A stretch of 64,000 nt of DNA, from positions 1 to 64,000 of the forward strand of contig JAGLQN010000140.1 of assembly GCA_023136835.1 (NCBI GenBank), read 5' to 3'. Shown here piece by piece: positions 25,776 through 33,784 of this stretch. The notes under the pieces are model-generated. The model did no database searches. It was not told the DNA's origin and worked only from the letters and a program-made list of their open reading frames with translations. The position numbers and the translations under genes are program-made. Numbering within the stretch: position 1 is the stretch's first letter; every line of letters starts with the position of its first letter. The stretch is from Candidatus Omnitrophota bacterium (GTDB lineage Bacteria; Omnitrophota; Gorgyraeia; Zapsychrales; Zapsychraceae).

Positions 25776-26602
25776 TTTTTTATATCCAATATGGCTTCTT
25801 CAAAAGATCGTCCTTTTGGCAAATGCATGGAATGCTCTACGATTTGATCACTGCCGTTTTCTATCCCAGTATTTATTATATTTTTTCCAGGCAAAAAAAC
25901 ATTACAAATAGTCTGCAACATTGCACTCATAGAACTAGCCTCTGTGCCTGCAACAAGATGTGTCCCTTCTTTTTTATTTTCCATACAAAAATAAATAATT
26001 TCCGCTAAATCTTTTACATATATATAATTACGTTTTATTTCTCCTAAACCATATTGAATAGGCACATCCCCAACTAATGCACCGCTGATCGTCCGATTAA
26101 TACCGAGATGATTCGGGCCATTTTTCCCAAAAATACCCCCTACCCTCAGTATCGTATATTCCACTTTCGACTCTTTAATCTTCTGTTCTGCTAACAACTT
26201 ACTGTGACCATAACCAATATCCGCGCTTGGAACACTTTTTGAGGTAATTAAATTTGTTTTTGCGCCGCATACTATAGTGGCAGACGCAAAGATAAAATGT
26301 GCTTTAATGTTAGAAGCCCATTTAACTAAGCACTCTGTCGCAAAAACATTAGGAATAAAAAGTTCTTCTATTGTAGCTTCAAAATCAGCTTTAACACCAA
26401 GATGAATAATTGTATCCACTTCAGGCAAGCTATTAATCTTTAAAGAAATATTTGGATCGCAAAAATCCATTATTACTTCATCCTTAAGACCGCTTTCGCG
26501 CCTTACAAGCGGTATAATATCCCAATCCTTCGATGCCAGATATTCAATCAAAGCTGATCCGACAAAACCACTTGCCCCGGTTATAAGCACTCTTTTTCTC
26601 AT
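25766..26602 (-). CDS. NAD-dependent epimerase/dehydratase (extended SDR)
   Basis: 278 residues with GASGFVGSALIEYL at the N-terminus, FASATIV and the YGHSK catalytic pair. The short length and the absence of a TDE triad argue for reductase or epimerase activity on a nucleotide sugar, not for a 4,6-dehydratase. It is coupled to the metallophosphoesterase gene. Substrate unknown. Confidence 0.8.
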   Translation of the reverse strand: MRKRVLITGASGFVGSALIEYLASKDWDIIPLVRRESGLKDEVIMDFCDPNISLKINSLPEVDTIIHLGVKADFEATIEELFIPNVFATECLVKWASNIKAHFIFASATIVCGAKTNLITSKSVPSADIGYGHSKLLAEQKIKESKVEYTILRVGGIFGKNGPNHLGINRTISGALVGDVPIQYGLGEIKRNYIYVKDLAEIIYFCMENKKEGTHLVAGTEASSMSAMLQTICNVFLPGKNIINTGIENGSDQIVEHSMHLPKGRSFEEAILDIKKCA

Positions 26603-26647
26603 AACTTAAGATAATTGAAAGCTGCGCATAAAAGACACCTCTTCATT

Positions 26648-27529
26648 TTATTTTGAACAAAAATATGTAAGATCTCTGCCAACACCCATGGATCCTAAAA
26701 TTTCATAAATATCCAGCAATTTTTCTTCACTTATGCTCGCCAAGAAATTATCCGAATCCACTCTAAAATAATGTATATTTTTGCCTTTTTCCGGATTTTT
26801 AATATAATTGGAGTTCTTATTAAGCAAATTATTGTCAACAGGATTATCGGCCACAACCACATCCACACGGAATCCTTTGTTCGTTAATAGATTTTCCATA
26901 CTGTTTTTATTAAAATATGAAATATGGTCTGGGTAACCAAGCCAAAAGGGCTCATCAATAATTTTATTCTCAAGCAAATGTTCGTGAAAAATAGAAAAAT
27001 CATTTGGTGCGACAATAATCAAAACACCTTGATCCGCAAAAATACCTTTGATCGTCTCAAGCAAATTAATCGGGTCTAAGACATGCTCGATAACATTGCC
27101 TAACATAATAATATCGTATTTCTGGCTGTCTTTTATCTTCTGCAAGATCAAATCATTGTAATCTCCCTGCTTCAAATATGGCAACAGATGCGGATTAAAA
27201 GATTTTAATCCATATTCACTGAAATCTATTCCCTCAACAATATGGCCTTCTTTTAGAAATCGGTCTAAAACCCAACCTTCTCCGCAACCGATATCTAATA
27301 AATACTTTTTTGCTTTTAGATCTCGCAGCCGGTTTAATTGTCTATAAATTAAATCCGCTTTTAGCCTAAAATATTTAAGCTCTGCGTCAGAATAAGAAAC
27401 TTCATAGCTGCCTTTTCCCTCCTGATAATACTTTTGAGAATAATATTCCCGCAGCTCTTCTCTCGATGGCAGTGGACTATATTGATAAAATCCATATTCC
27501 GTCTTAACAAGCGTTAAACTTTCTTGCAT
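26648..27529 (-). CDS. Class I SAM-dependent methyltransferase
   Basis: 293 residues. Motif I LLDIGCGEGWVLDRF, then GIDFSEYG and MLGNVIEHVLDPINLL are the standard SAM-binding blocks. LGYPDHISYFNKNS in the C-terminal half is often seen in glycan-cluster methyltransferases of the Methyltransf_23 type. The PIG-L deacetylase gene lies upstream, so methylation of a sugar hydroxyl or amine is likely, though the target is unknown. Confidence 0.85.
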   Translation of the reverse strand: MQESLTLVKTEYGFYQYSPLPSREELREYYSQKYYQEGKGSYEVSYSDAELKYFRLKADLIYRQLNRLRDLKAKKYLLDIGCGEGWVLDRFLKEGHIVEGIDFSEYGLKSFNPHLLPYLKQGDYNDLILQKIKDSQKYDIIMLGNVIEHVLDPINLLETIKGIFADQGVLIIVAPNDFSIFHEHLLENKIIDEPFWLGYPDHISYFNKNSMENLLTNKGFRVDVVVADNPVDNNLLNKNSNYIKNPEKGKNIHYFRVDSDNFLASISEEKLLDIYEILGSMGVGRDLTYFCSK

Positions 27530-27569
27530 AAAATGATCCTAAATAGAACAACCCCGAATCTGAAGTCGT

Positions 27570-28256
27570 TCATCGTATTATTCTCACCAACTTAAAAGCT
27601 TCAACATAAGGCAATCCTGTCTTTATTCCCCATGACTTAGCTCGGTGCTCTGCCCCCTTAAGGGACCGCGGATGATCCGAGTCCTTCATCTCGGTAATAT
27701 ACTGCTCAAGCGACTTTAACTTCAAATCGATTGTTTCAGACACATCAATAAAAACATCTGGTGAAAACGTTAATGGATAATTCCATTCCGTAGAAGAAGC
27801 AACCTCAAAGGAATAAATTTCCTTAACAGTCTCATCCGTCATCGGTCTTGTTGCCGTAATGACTGCCCTATATGTTATTTGATGATCTACATTTAGATCA
27901 TTTTGATAGTGAGTGAATATAATATCAGGCCTTATATCCTTTTTGACTTCTTCCACGATCTTAACAATATCTAATAGGGGAAGTGAATCGAATCTATTAT
28001 CCGGCAAATCCTTCAGTATGGCATCTTCAACTCCGATAATCTTATTCGCTTTATGAACATGCCCTTTCAATTCTTCAATTTCTGCTTTTCTACTGTCTGC
28101 ATCTCTCTGCTCATCTCTCGACGTTACACCCTCTCCCAATATCAATGTATGCGCCTCGCACCCCTCTTTGATCATCCTTGCGATTGTTGCCCCGCATCCA
28201 AGAATTTCATCATCAGGATGAGCAGCAACCACTAAAATCCTTTTCTTTTCAGCCAT
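27570..28256 (-). CDS. PIG-L family N-deacetylase
   Basis: 228 residues. AAHPDDEILGCG at 11-22 is the zinc-binding PIG-L/LmbE motif (H13, D15, D16), and FTHYQNDLNVDHQITY supplies the third metal ligand. The family removes N-acetyl groups from GlcNAc-containing lipids or nucleotide sugars. The ATG is separated by one base from the stop of the upstream methyltransferase gene. A free amine made here could be the site for later acylation or formylation by enzymes in this cluster (inference). Confidence 0.9.
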   Translation of the reverse strand: MAEKKRILVVAAHPDDEILGCGATIARMIKEGCEAHTLILGEGVTSRDEQRDADSRKAEIEELKGHVHKANKIIGVEDAILKDLPDNRFDSLPLLDIVKIVEEVKKDIRPDIIFTHYQNDLNVDHQITYRAVITATRPMTDETVKEIYSFEVASSTEWNYPLTFSPDVFIDVSETIDLKLKSLEQYITEMKDSDHPRSLKGAEHRAKSWGIKTGLPYVEAFKLVRIIR

Positions 28257-28257
28257 T

Positions 28258-29466
28258 TCATTTAACTCCTTCTAATTGGTTCACAATTCTTACCTGAGAA
28301 TGCACTGTTACTATCTTTAAATCTGGCACTCCCATCTTCTGAGCTTGGTCCAAAAGTTCCGCCTGATGGAGATATGTAGAAATTATTAGCACGTCAGGAT
28401 TATCCGACTTTATGTATTTTGGATCCCGAACTTCTATGGGTATTTCGGAAAGAAAGTTACCATGTTTTAAAGGATTGTTATCATATACAAACTTAATCTT
28501 TTTCCTGAACTCCTCATCAATCATATATGTTAACCCTGTTGTGTGTCCTCCTGCTCCAAAAAAAGCCACATTATCTTCTTTCTCCAATAATGCATTCAAA
28601 TCTTTTTTCTTTCTATTGTATCCTTCAAAATATTTATCAATGTTTTGATGCGTCATATCGAGTTGATCATTGTTAGAAGAAATGACTGGCTTAGCATCAA
28701 CATTCTTTTTCACGCAAAGATACATAAAATAATCTTCTAGCGAATGAACATGCTCAAGGGAATGCCGGGAAAGAAAATGAAGAATCGTGCCAAGTGAGAA
28801 ATAAGACAAATGCTGATGAAAAAAACATCCAACATGCCCTTCCCGTAAAGAAAGAGCACTGTTTGGAACTTCAATAAATATATGTCCGCCTAGTTTTAAA
28901 ATTTTATAAACTTCCTCAAGAAAACCGTTTGCATCAGACATATGTTCCAAAATATTCCTCAAAATAATTATGTCGAATGAATTTTCTTCAAAATATTTAG
29001 CTGAAAAGTAATCCTTGGTAATTGGTATTCCATATTTTTTTTGGGCGACATCACCAATAGCATTAGGTTCAACACCTTGAACATCATATCCCTGCGCTTT
29101 AAGAAGAGAAAGGAAATAACCATCACAACAGCCGATATCGAGAACCTTTCCTTTCGGCAGATTGCAATCTTTAAAAAAATTAAAAGAATTCTGAGCCTCA
29201 ACTAATCCAACATTCGTTTTAGATGGAATACTCACAGAGGAAAGTAACCCGGAATTTTCACTGCCATATAAAACATCATTATGTTCATCTGCGACAGGGT
29301 TCATTTGCTGAAGGTGTACGCATTGATCGCAACTACCGAGCGTCAAAGGAAAACTTTCCACTTTTCCAAAAAGTTCCGGTGGTTGAACTCCAATGCAAAG
29401 GGGATAACTGTCAAAAAATATCTTTTCACTCAATTCCGAACTACCGCAAATTATACATTTAGCCAT
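28258..29466 (-). CDS. Zinc-binding class I SAM C-methyltransferase (NDP-sugar type)
   Basis: 402 residues with the three-part layout of TylC3/Methyltransf_14-type sugar methyltransferases. Residues C4, C7, C46 and C49 form an N-terminal zinc site; VLDIGCCDGYF (108-118) is SAM motif I with IILRNILEHM as motif II; and a Rossmann-like C-terminal domain starts around VAFFGAGGHT. Relatives methylate carbon 3 of 4-keto-6-deoxy nucleotide sugars. It overlaps the upstream VOC-family gene by eight bases. A branched, C-methylated sugar is a plausible product. Confidence 0.85.
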   Translation of the reverse strand: MAKCIICGSSELSEKIFFDSYPLCIGVQPPELFGKVESFPLTLGSCDQCVHLQQMNPVADEHNDVLYGSENSGLLSSVSIPSKTNVGLVEAQNSFNFFKDCNLPKGKVLDIGCCDGYFLSLLKAQGYDVQGVEPNAIGDVAQKKYGIPITKDYFSAKYFEENSFDIIILRNILEHMSDANGFLEEVYKILKLGGHIFIEVPNSALSLREGHVGCFFHQHLSYFSLGTILHFLSRHSLEHVHSLEDYFMYLCVKKNVDAKPVISSNNDQLDMTHQNIDKYFEGYNRKKKDLNALLEKEDNVAFFGAGGHTTGLTYMIDEEFRKKIKFVYDNNPLKHGNFLSEIPIEVRDPKYIKSDNPDVLIISTYLHQAELLDQAQKMGVPDLKIVTVHSQVRIVNQLEGVK

Positions 29467-29875
29467 CTTCTTTTGTCCTTTCGATTAATTCGATCAATTC
29501 CCTGGATCGAGTATAAAACCAGATAACTCTCCGTCCATTATGTCCGGCGCCTGGATAAATTGTACCTACGGGTAAAGCCTTCATATTTTTAAAATGCTCA
29601 ATTGACTCATCTAAATCCTCAACTTCATAGGATAAATGATGAATCCCGCCTCCCGTTTTTTTTAAGAAATTATATACAGAAGAATCTTCACTCATCGGCT
29701 GGATCAGCTCTATATCGACAGATCCCGGTTGACTTGTCCTCACAAAAATAATCTTAACTTTTTGTTCCGGCTCATCAATAACCGAAGAAAACTCATTAAA
29801 ACCAAAATAGTCTTGATAATATTTCCTGGACTCCTCTAAATCCTTTACAATGACACCTATGTGCTCTAATCTCAT
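29459..29875 (-). CDS. VOC-superfamily protein, methylmalonyl-CoA-epimerase-like
   Basis: 138 residues with the paired beta-alpha-beta modules of glyoxalase/VOC proteins. MRLEHIGVIVKDL carries the first metal-ligand His, VDIELIQP supplies an acidic ligand, GGGIHHLSYEV the second His, and LIELIER the final Glu, the pattern of methylmalonyl-CoA epimerases. AAGGTGATGTT precedes the ATG. In this sugar context it may epimerise or isomerise a CoA- or ACP-linked acyl group or a sugar acid; that is inference. Confidence 0.83.
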   Translation of the reverse strand: MRLEHIGVIVKDLEESRKYYQDYFGFNEFSSVIDEPEQKVKIIFVRTSQPGSVDIELIQPMSEDSSVYNFLKKTGGGIHHLSYEVEDLDESIEHFKNMKALPVGTIYPGAGHNGRRVIWFYTRSRELIELIERTKEDG

Positions 29876-29879
29876 AACA

Positions 29880-30986
29880 TCACCTTATCATATCCCAAGA
29901 AATAATTTCTTCTGCTGAGATATCCTTATTTGCTTTACGCCCTTCCATTTCTTCTTTAAAGAGATTGGGCGATATGCCTTCGCCAGGTCGGGCAAATTTA
30001 ACCATATCAGGAGTAATCACTTCATCTTTTTTAATATTTTTTTGAGCAACAATGCTTCTTCTGACCATTCTTCGAATAGCCAACTCATCTTCAAATAAAA
30101 TCCTCTTCTCTTTTCCTAAGGCGCTTTCGGTCTCCCTTACAGACTTCACAAGATCGATCATATCTTTTGGCTCAAGCGCGAAAAAATGGTCTGGGCCTTC
30201 CATCTTCCTATCAAGGGTGATATGCTTTTCCACAACACAAGACCCCAAGGCCAACGCGGCTAAAGTAAACGCATTGCTGATCGAATGATCCGAGTACCCG
30301 ACCGGAAATCCATAACGCTCCTCGAACATGGCAATGTTCCTAAGATTAATAACTTCCGGTTTGGGTGGATAGCATGAGACACAATGCAGGATGATTAATT
30401 CTTTATTTCCTGCCTCAACTAACATTTTTATTGTTTCGTCTATCTCTTCAATGCGGGCCATGCCTGTAGAAATGATCAAAGGCTTATTACACTTTGCCAC
30501 CTCTTTCAGTAACGGTAAGTGATTGCAATCAATAGACGCAATCTTAAACACGCCTACTCCCAGCTTTAACAGGAAATTAATATCCTCTATTCTGTGTACC
30601 GTTGAAAAAGGAATGAGACCCTTTTCTCTAACGTAATCAAACATTTCTTCAAACCATTCCCTCGGCATTAATATTCTGTCACGCGCTATTTCCCACCAAG
30701 GTTTTTTTCCATACATATATTCAAGGCCAACATCCGTTGTGGTAACATTCTTGCTAAAAGCTTCTTCAGGGTCATAAACTTGAAATTTTACAGCATCAAA
30801 CTTTGCTTCTGCTGCAGCATCGATCAATTGACGCACGACATTTTTATCACGATTATGGTTAGATCCCACTTCCCCAATGATAAAACTTTTCATGCCGTCC
30901 CCAACGACTGCATTTTCAATCTTTATCTTTTTTGGAGCATCTTTTATTTTAAAATCACTTAGACAATTATCTATTTTACTTCTCAT
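29880..30986 (-). CDS. N-acetylneuraminate-synthase-family (NeuB/PseI/SpsE-like) NulO synthase
   Basis: 368 residues. The TIM-barrel domain begins with FIIGEVGSNHNRD (E39, N43, H44) and contains IISTGMA, LHCVSCYPP and the YSDH...VEKHITLDR block, all NeuB family hallmarks. A C-terminal SAF (antifreeze-like) domain starts with RRSIVAQKNIKKDE. These enzymes condense phosphoenolpyruvate with a six-carbon amino or deoxy sugar to form a nine-carbon nonulosonic acid. Substrate specificity (ManNAc, 6-deoxy-AltdiNAc or legionaminic precursor) is not readable. GAGGGTGAA precedes the ATG. Confidence 0.92.
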   Translation of the reverse strand: MRSKIDNCLSDFKIKDAPKKIKIENAVVGDGMKSFIIGEVGSNHNRDKNVVRQLIDAAAEAKFDAVKFQVYDPEEAFSKNVTTTDVGLEYMYGKKPWWEIARDRILMPREWFEEMFDYVREKGLIPFSTVHRIEDINFLLKLGVGVFKIASIDCNHLPLLKEVAKCNKPLIISTGMARIEEIDETIKMLVEAGNKELIILHCVSCYPPKPEVINLRNIAMFEERYGFPVGYSDHSISNAFTLAALALGSCVVEKHITLDRKMEGPDHFFALEPKDMIDLVKSVRETESALGKEKRILFEDELAIRRMVRRSIVAQKNIKKDEVITPDMVKFARPGEGISPNLFKEEMEGRKANKDISAEEIISWDMIR

Positions 30987-31043
30987 TTCACCCTCTCTTT
31001 TAAGAGTTCACTATCAGGAAAGTGCTTTTATCGACAAAAAACA

Positions 31044-31328
31044 TCAGCTTATTTTCCTGGTTAGTACATTCTTAATATCCCCTACTACTGTTATTTCCAG
31101 CATGTCTTCAAAACCTAACTCAACACCAAATTCATCCTGTAATGCCATAACAAGATTTAAATGGTTAAGAGAATCCCAATCTGAGATTCCATTGGGACCA
31201 TCAGAAATATCAAAACGGCCTTCATGCGAAGTAAATACCGAACTTAAAACTTTTTGTATACGCTCTTCCATTGTGTTTTCCTTAGTTGCCGGTTCTTCTT
31301 CGCAACAATATTGCTCATCGTTACTCAT
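31044..31328 (-). CDS. Acyl carrier protein
   Basis: 94 residues. GISDWDSLNHLNLVMAL carries the phosphopantetheine attachment serine (S53) in the DSL motif; the four-helix pattern and acidic C-terminal half fit an ACP. The ATG overlaps the stop of the preceding aminotransferase gene by four bases and has GAGGAG upstream, so the 94-residue form is preferred over an internal ATG at residue 20. No fatty-acid synthesis genes are nearby, so it most likely carries an acyl or aminoacyl group made by the cluster's acyl-AMP ligase (inference). Confidence 0.88.
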   Translation of the reverse strand: MSNDEQYCCEEEPATKENTMEERIQKVLSSVFTSHEGRFDISDGPNGISDWDSLNHLNLVMALQDEFGVELGFEDMLEITVVGDIKNVLTRKIS

Positions 31329-32608
31329 AGACTCCTCGCTGATTGTTTAGCTGTAGAACACTGTAATTGATCCGAAAGAGACCCATCCTCCAATGCTTTT
31401 TTGATAAGCCTGAAGACTTCGGCATATGTATCGAGAGTACAAGAAATCTCATTGTCCTGGTGAGTGAGGCCGACCATATGATAGCCTCCGCTTAGTATAT
31501 TACGCTTAGCTAACTCCTGTATCCAGTACGTACGAATGTCAGCCGCCGGGACTTCACCTGAATCTTTAAAAATCATAACATTTCTACAGAAGAACCCATC
31601 AGCAACAACGACATCATTCAATTCATGTGAATGAATAGTTTTTTTAACTCCTTCTAAAAGTTTCCTGCCATTGCACTCAATGGCTTCTATCACATTCTCT
31701 TTATCAAAAACCTCCATCACAGCCTTAGCGGCAGCCAAACTCACTGTTTCTCCCGCTGTGGTTAAGGAAAAAAAGATTTCTGAACAGCGTTCCATAATTT
31801 CTTTCTTTCCTACTAACGCCGATAAAGGTAACCCATTTGTCATCGCTTTGCTAAAACACGCTAAATCTGGTATGACACCGCTTAAAGCTTGATAGCCGCC
31901 GCGATGAAAACGAAAACCCGTTACTACCTCATCAAAAATCAAAACAACCTTATACTGATCGGCTAATTTCCTGACGGCTTCCAAATAACCCTCTTTAGGA
32001 GAAACGCGTGAAACCGGTTCCATAATGATACATGCTGTACTGCCTTTGTATTGACGAAGCAAAGATTCCAAACTTTCTAAATCATTATACGTAAAGCGAT
32101 GTGAATATTCTTTAATAGTATCCAGGATTCCCCCATTCATAGAAGTCTGAGAAATATACCAATCCTGCCAACCGTGATACCCGCAAAAAAGGACATGGTC
32201 TTTGCCTGTAACATAGCGTGAAAGTCTGACGGCGGCAGAGGTCACATCGTTTCCATTCTTTCCAAAACGTGCCATTTCCGCACAGGGAATACGCTCACAT
32301 AACATCTCTGCTACTTCTACTTCAAGATAATGAACGAAAGAAAAAGAAAAGCCTTTTTCAGCCTGCTTCTTTACAGCTTCTTCCACATAAGGATGGCAGT
32401 ACCCAAGTATCACGCATCCTAAGGCCACTGTATAATCAAGGTATTTATTGCCGTCAACATCCCATACATAAGCCCCTTTGCCATGGCTAACAGCGTAAGG
32501 AGTAATTCCTTGAGCAAATTGATCCGGGCTTTTTCCAAATGTCGATGGCCCAGCAATAACTTTCTGACTGCGTTCATATATTTCCAGCGATTTCTTTAAT
32601 GTATTCAT
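31325..32608 (-). CDS. Class III PLP-dependent aminotransferase (GSA aminomutase-like), copy 1
   Basis: 427 residues from the ATG at 32608, which has AAAGGG upstream; a longer in-frame extension is not needed. Family signs include FGKNGNDVTSAAVRLSR, the CGYHGWQDWY cofactor loop, LIFDEVVTGFR and the PLP lysine in FSKAMTNGLP. Although similar to glutamate-1-semialdehyde aminomutase, the context rules out heme synthesis. It shares the GYHGWxDWY loop with the copy at 42105-43415, so the two are paralogues. It probably transaminates a keto or aldehyde group on a sugar. Confidence 0.87.
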   Translation of the reverse strand: MNTLKKSLEIYERSQKVIAGPSTFGKSPDQFAQGITPYAVSHGKGAYVWDVDGNKYLDYTVALGCVILGYCHPYVEEAVKKQAEKGFSFSFVHYLEVEVAEMLCERIPCAEMARFGKNGNDVTSAAVRLSRYVTGKDHVLFCGYHGWQDWYISQTSMNGGILDTIKEYSHRFTYNDLESLESLLRQYKGSTACIIMEPVSRVSPKEGYLEAVRKLADQYKVVLIFDEVVTGFRFHRGGYQALSGVIPDLACFSKAMTNGLPLSALVGKKEIMERCSEIFFSLTTAGETVSLAAAKAVMEVFDKENVIEAIECNGRKLLEGVKKTIHSHELNDVVVADGFFCRNVMIFKDSGEVPAADIRTYWIQELAKRNILSGGYHMVGLTHQDNEISCTLDTYAEVFRLIKKALEDGSLSDQLQCSTAKQSARSL

Positions 32609-32672
32609 TATTACCCTTTCTTTCCATATTAATTGTGTGCAACCTACGACAGCGTTATATAGATCCAGAAGC

Positions 32673-33734
32673 CTAAGAAATTTCGATAATCGCTCTACCC
32701 AAGACTCTGCCCTCCGACAGATCCTGAACAGCTTCATTAATCTGATCAAGTTTATAACGATTTGTGACCGCCTGATCTAGAAGTAAGGCTCCTTCTTTAT
32801 AATCTTTGTAAAAAATGGGAAAATCTCTCTTGGCAATACAAGCTCCTCCCCGAGAACCCTTGTACGTCCTTTGTCCCAAAAGGATAGAACGGGAATTAAA
32901 CTCTGCTGCTCCTTTCGGAAACCCGACAAGTACTGTTGTTCCTCCTTCGCAGAAACCACAAACACCTTCCCGTGCAGCTAAAATCGTGCTTTCCACTATT
33001 TGAGGTATACCGACCATATCAAAAACAAAATCGGCCCCTCCATTCGTAATTTCCTTAATCGCTTCCACAACATCAGTAGTATCAGAATTTATTGTATGTG
33101 TAGCACCAAAGAGCTTGGAAAACTCCAATTTTTTATCTTTAATATCAACCGCTATGATCGGATTTGCTCCTAAATTTTTTGCCGCATTTACCGCCAGAAC
33201 GCCTAGCCCTCCTGCGCCAAAAACAACAACCGATTGGCCCGGTTTAATATTCACGATATTTCTGACAGTTCCATAACCCGCAACTCCAGCGCAACCTAAA
33301 ACGGCAGTTGTATATTTCTCAAAACCCTTATCCATCTTCGTGATGAATTGACCATCGAGCAATGTATGTTCAGCCCAAGTAAAGAGAACAGTTTTTATTT
33401 CATGCCCGGACCAGCTAACAGTATTCCACTTCAAATATTCTGTGTTTGCATCCGCATTGTATGGTATCCAACTGACCAGAACATGATCGCCTTCCTCGAC
33501 ATGAGTAACAAGTTTTCCTTTTTTAACAACAATACCCGTCGCCTCATGCCCTAGTAATCGCGGAAGTTCAATTTTGGGATGAGTTAAATCATAGAGCTGA
33601 GAACCACATATTCCACTTGCAATAATCTTGATTATGGCTTGATCCGGTTTGGGTTCGGGGATGCTAATCTCATCTATAAAAAGAGGTTTATTGCGTTCGG
33701 CATAAATGACAGCCTTAGTTTTTCGCGTAGACAT
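32673..33734 (-). CDS. Medium-chain (zinc-type) dehydrogenase lacking structural-zinc cysteines
   Basis: 353 residues. GICGSQLYD (catalytic-zinc Cys), LLGHEATG and the Rossmann motif GAGGLGV identify the zinc alcohol dehydrogenase family. The four-cysteine structural-zinc lobe usually found around residue 90-115 is missing. A related copy with the same loss is at 58387-59430. It may oxidise or reduce a hydroxyl of a sugar or polyol, preparing a ketone for the adjacent aminotransferase (inference). Confidence 0.86.
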   Translation of the reverse strand: MSTRKTKAVIYAERNKPLFIDEISIPEPKPDQAIIKIIASGICGSQLYDLTHPKIELPRLLGHEATGIVVKKGKLVTHVEEGDHVLVSWIPYNADANTEYLKWNTVSWSGHEIKTVLFTWAEHTLLDGQFITKMDKGFEKYTTAVLGCAGVAGYGTVRNIVNIKPGQSVVVFGAGGLGVLAVNAAKNLGANPIIAVDIKDKKLEFSKLFGATHTINSDTTDVVEAIKEITNGGADFVFDMVGIPQIVESTILAAREGVCGFCEGGTTVLVGFPKGAAEFNSRSILLGQRTYKGSRGGACIAKRDFPIFYKDYKEGALLLDQAVTNRYKLDQINEAVQDLSEGRVLGRAIIEIS

Positions 33735-33784
33735 AATACAACTCCTATGTAATTTATTATTCCCTAAATAAAATATTTAGTATT

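Noticed and set aside
31325-32608. Glutamate-1-semialdehyde aminomutase (hemL)
   Set aside because: No tetrapyrrole genes nearby, and a paralogue is embedded in the same sugar cluster.
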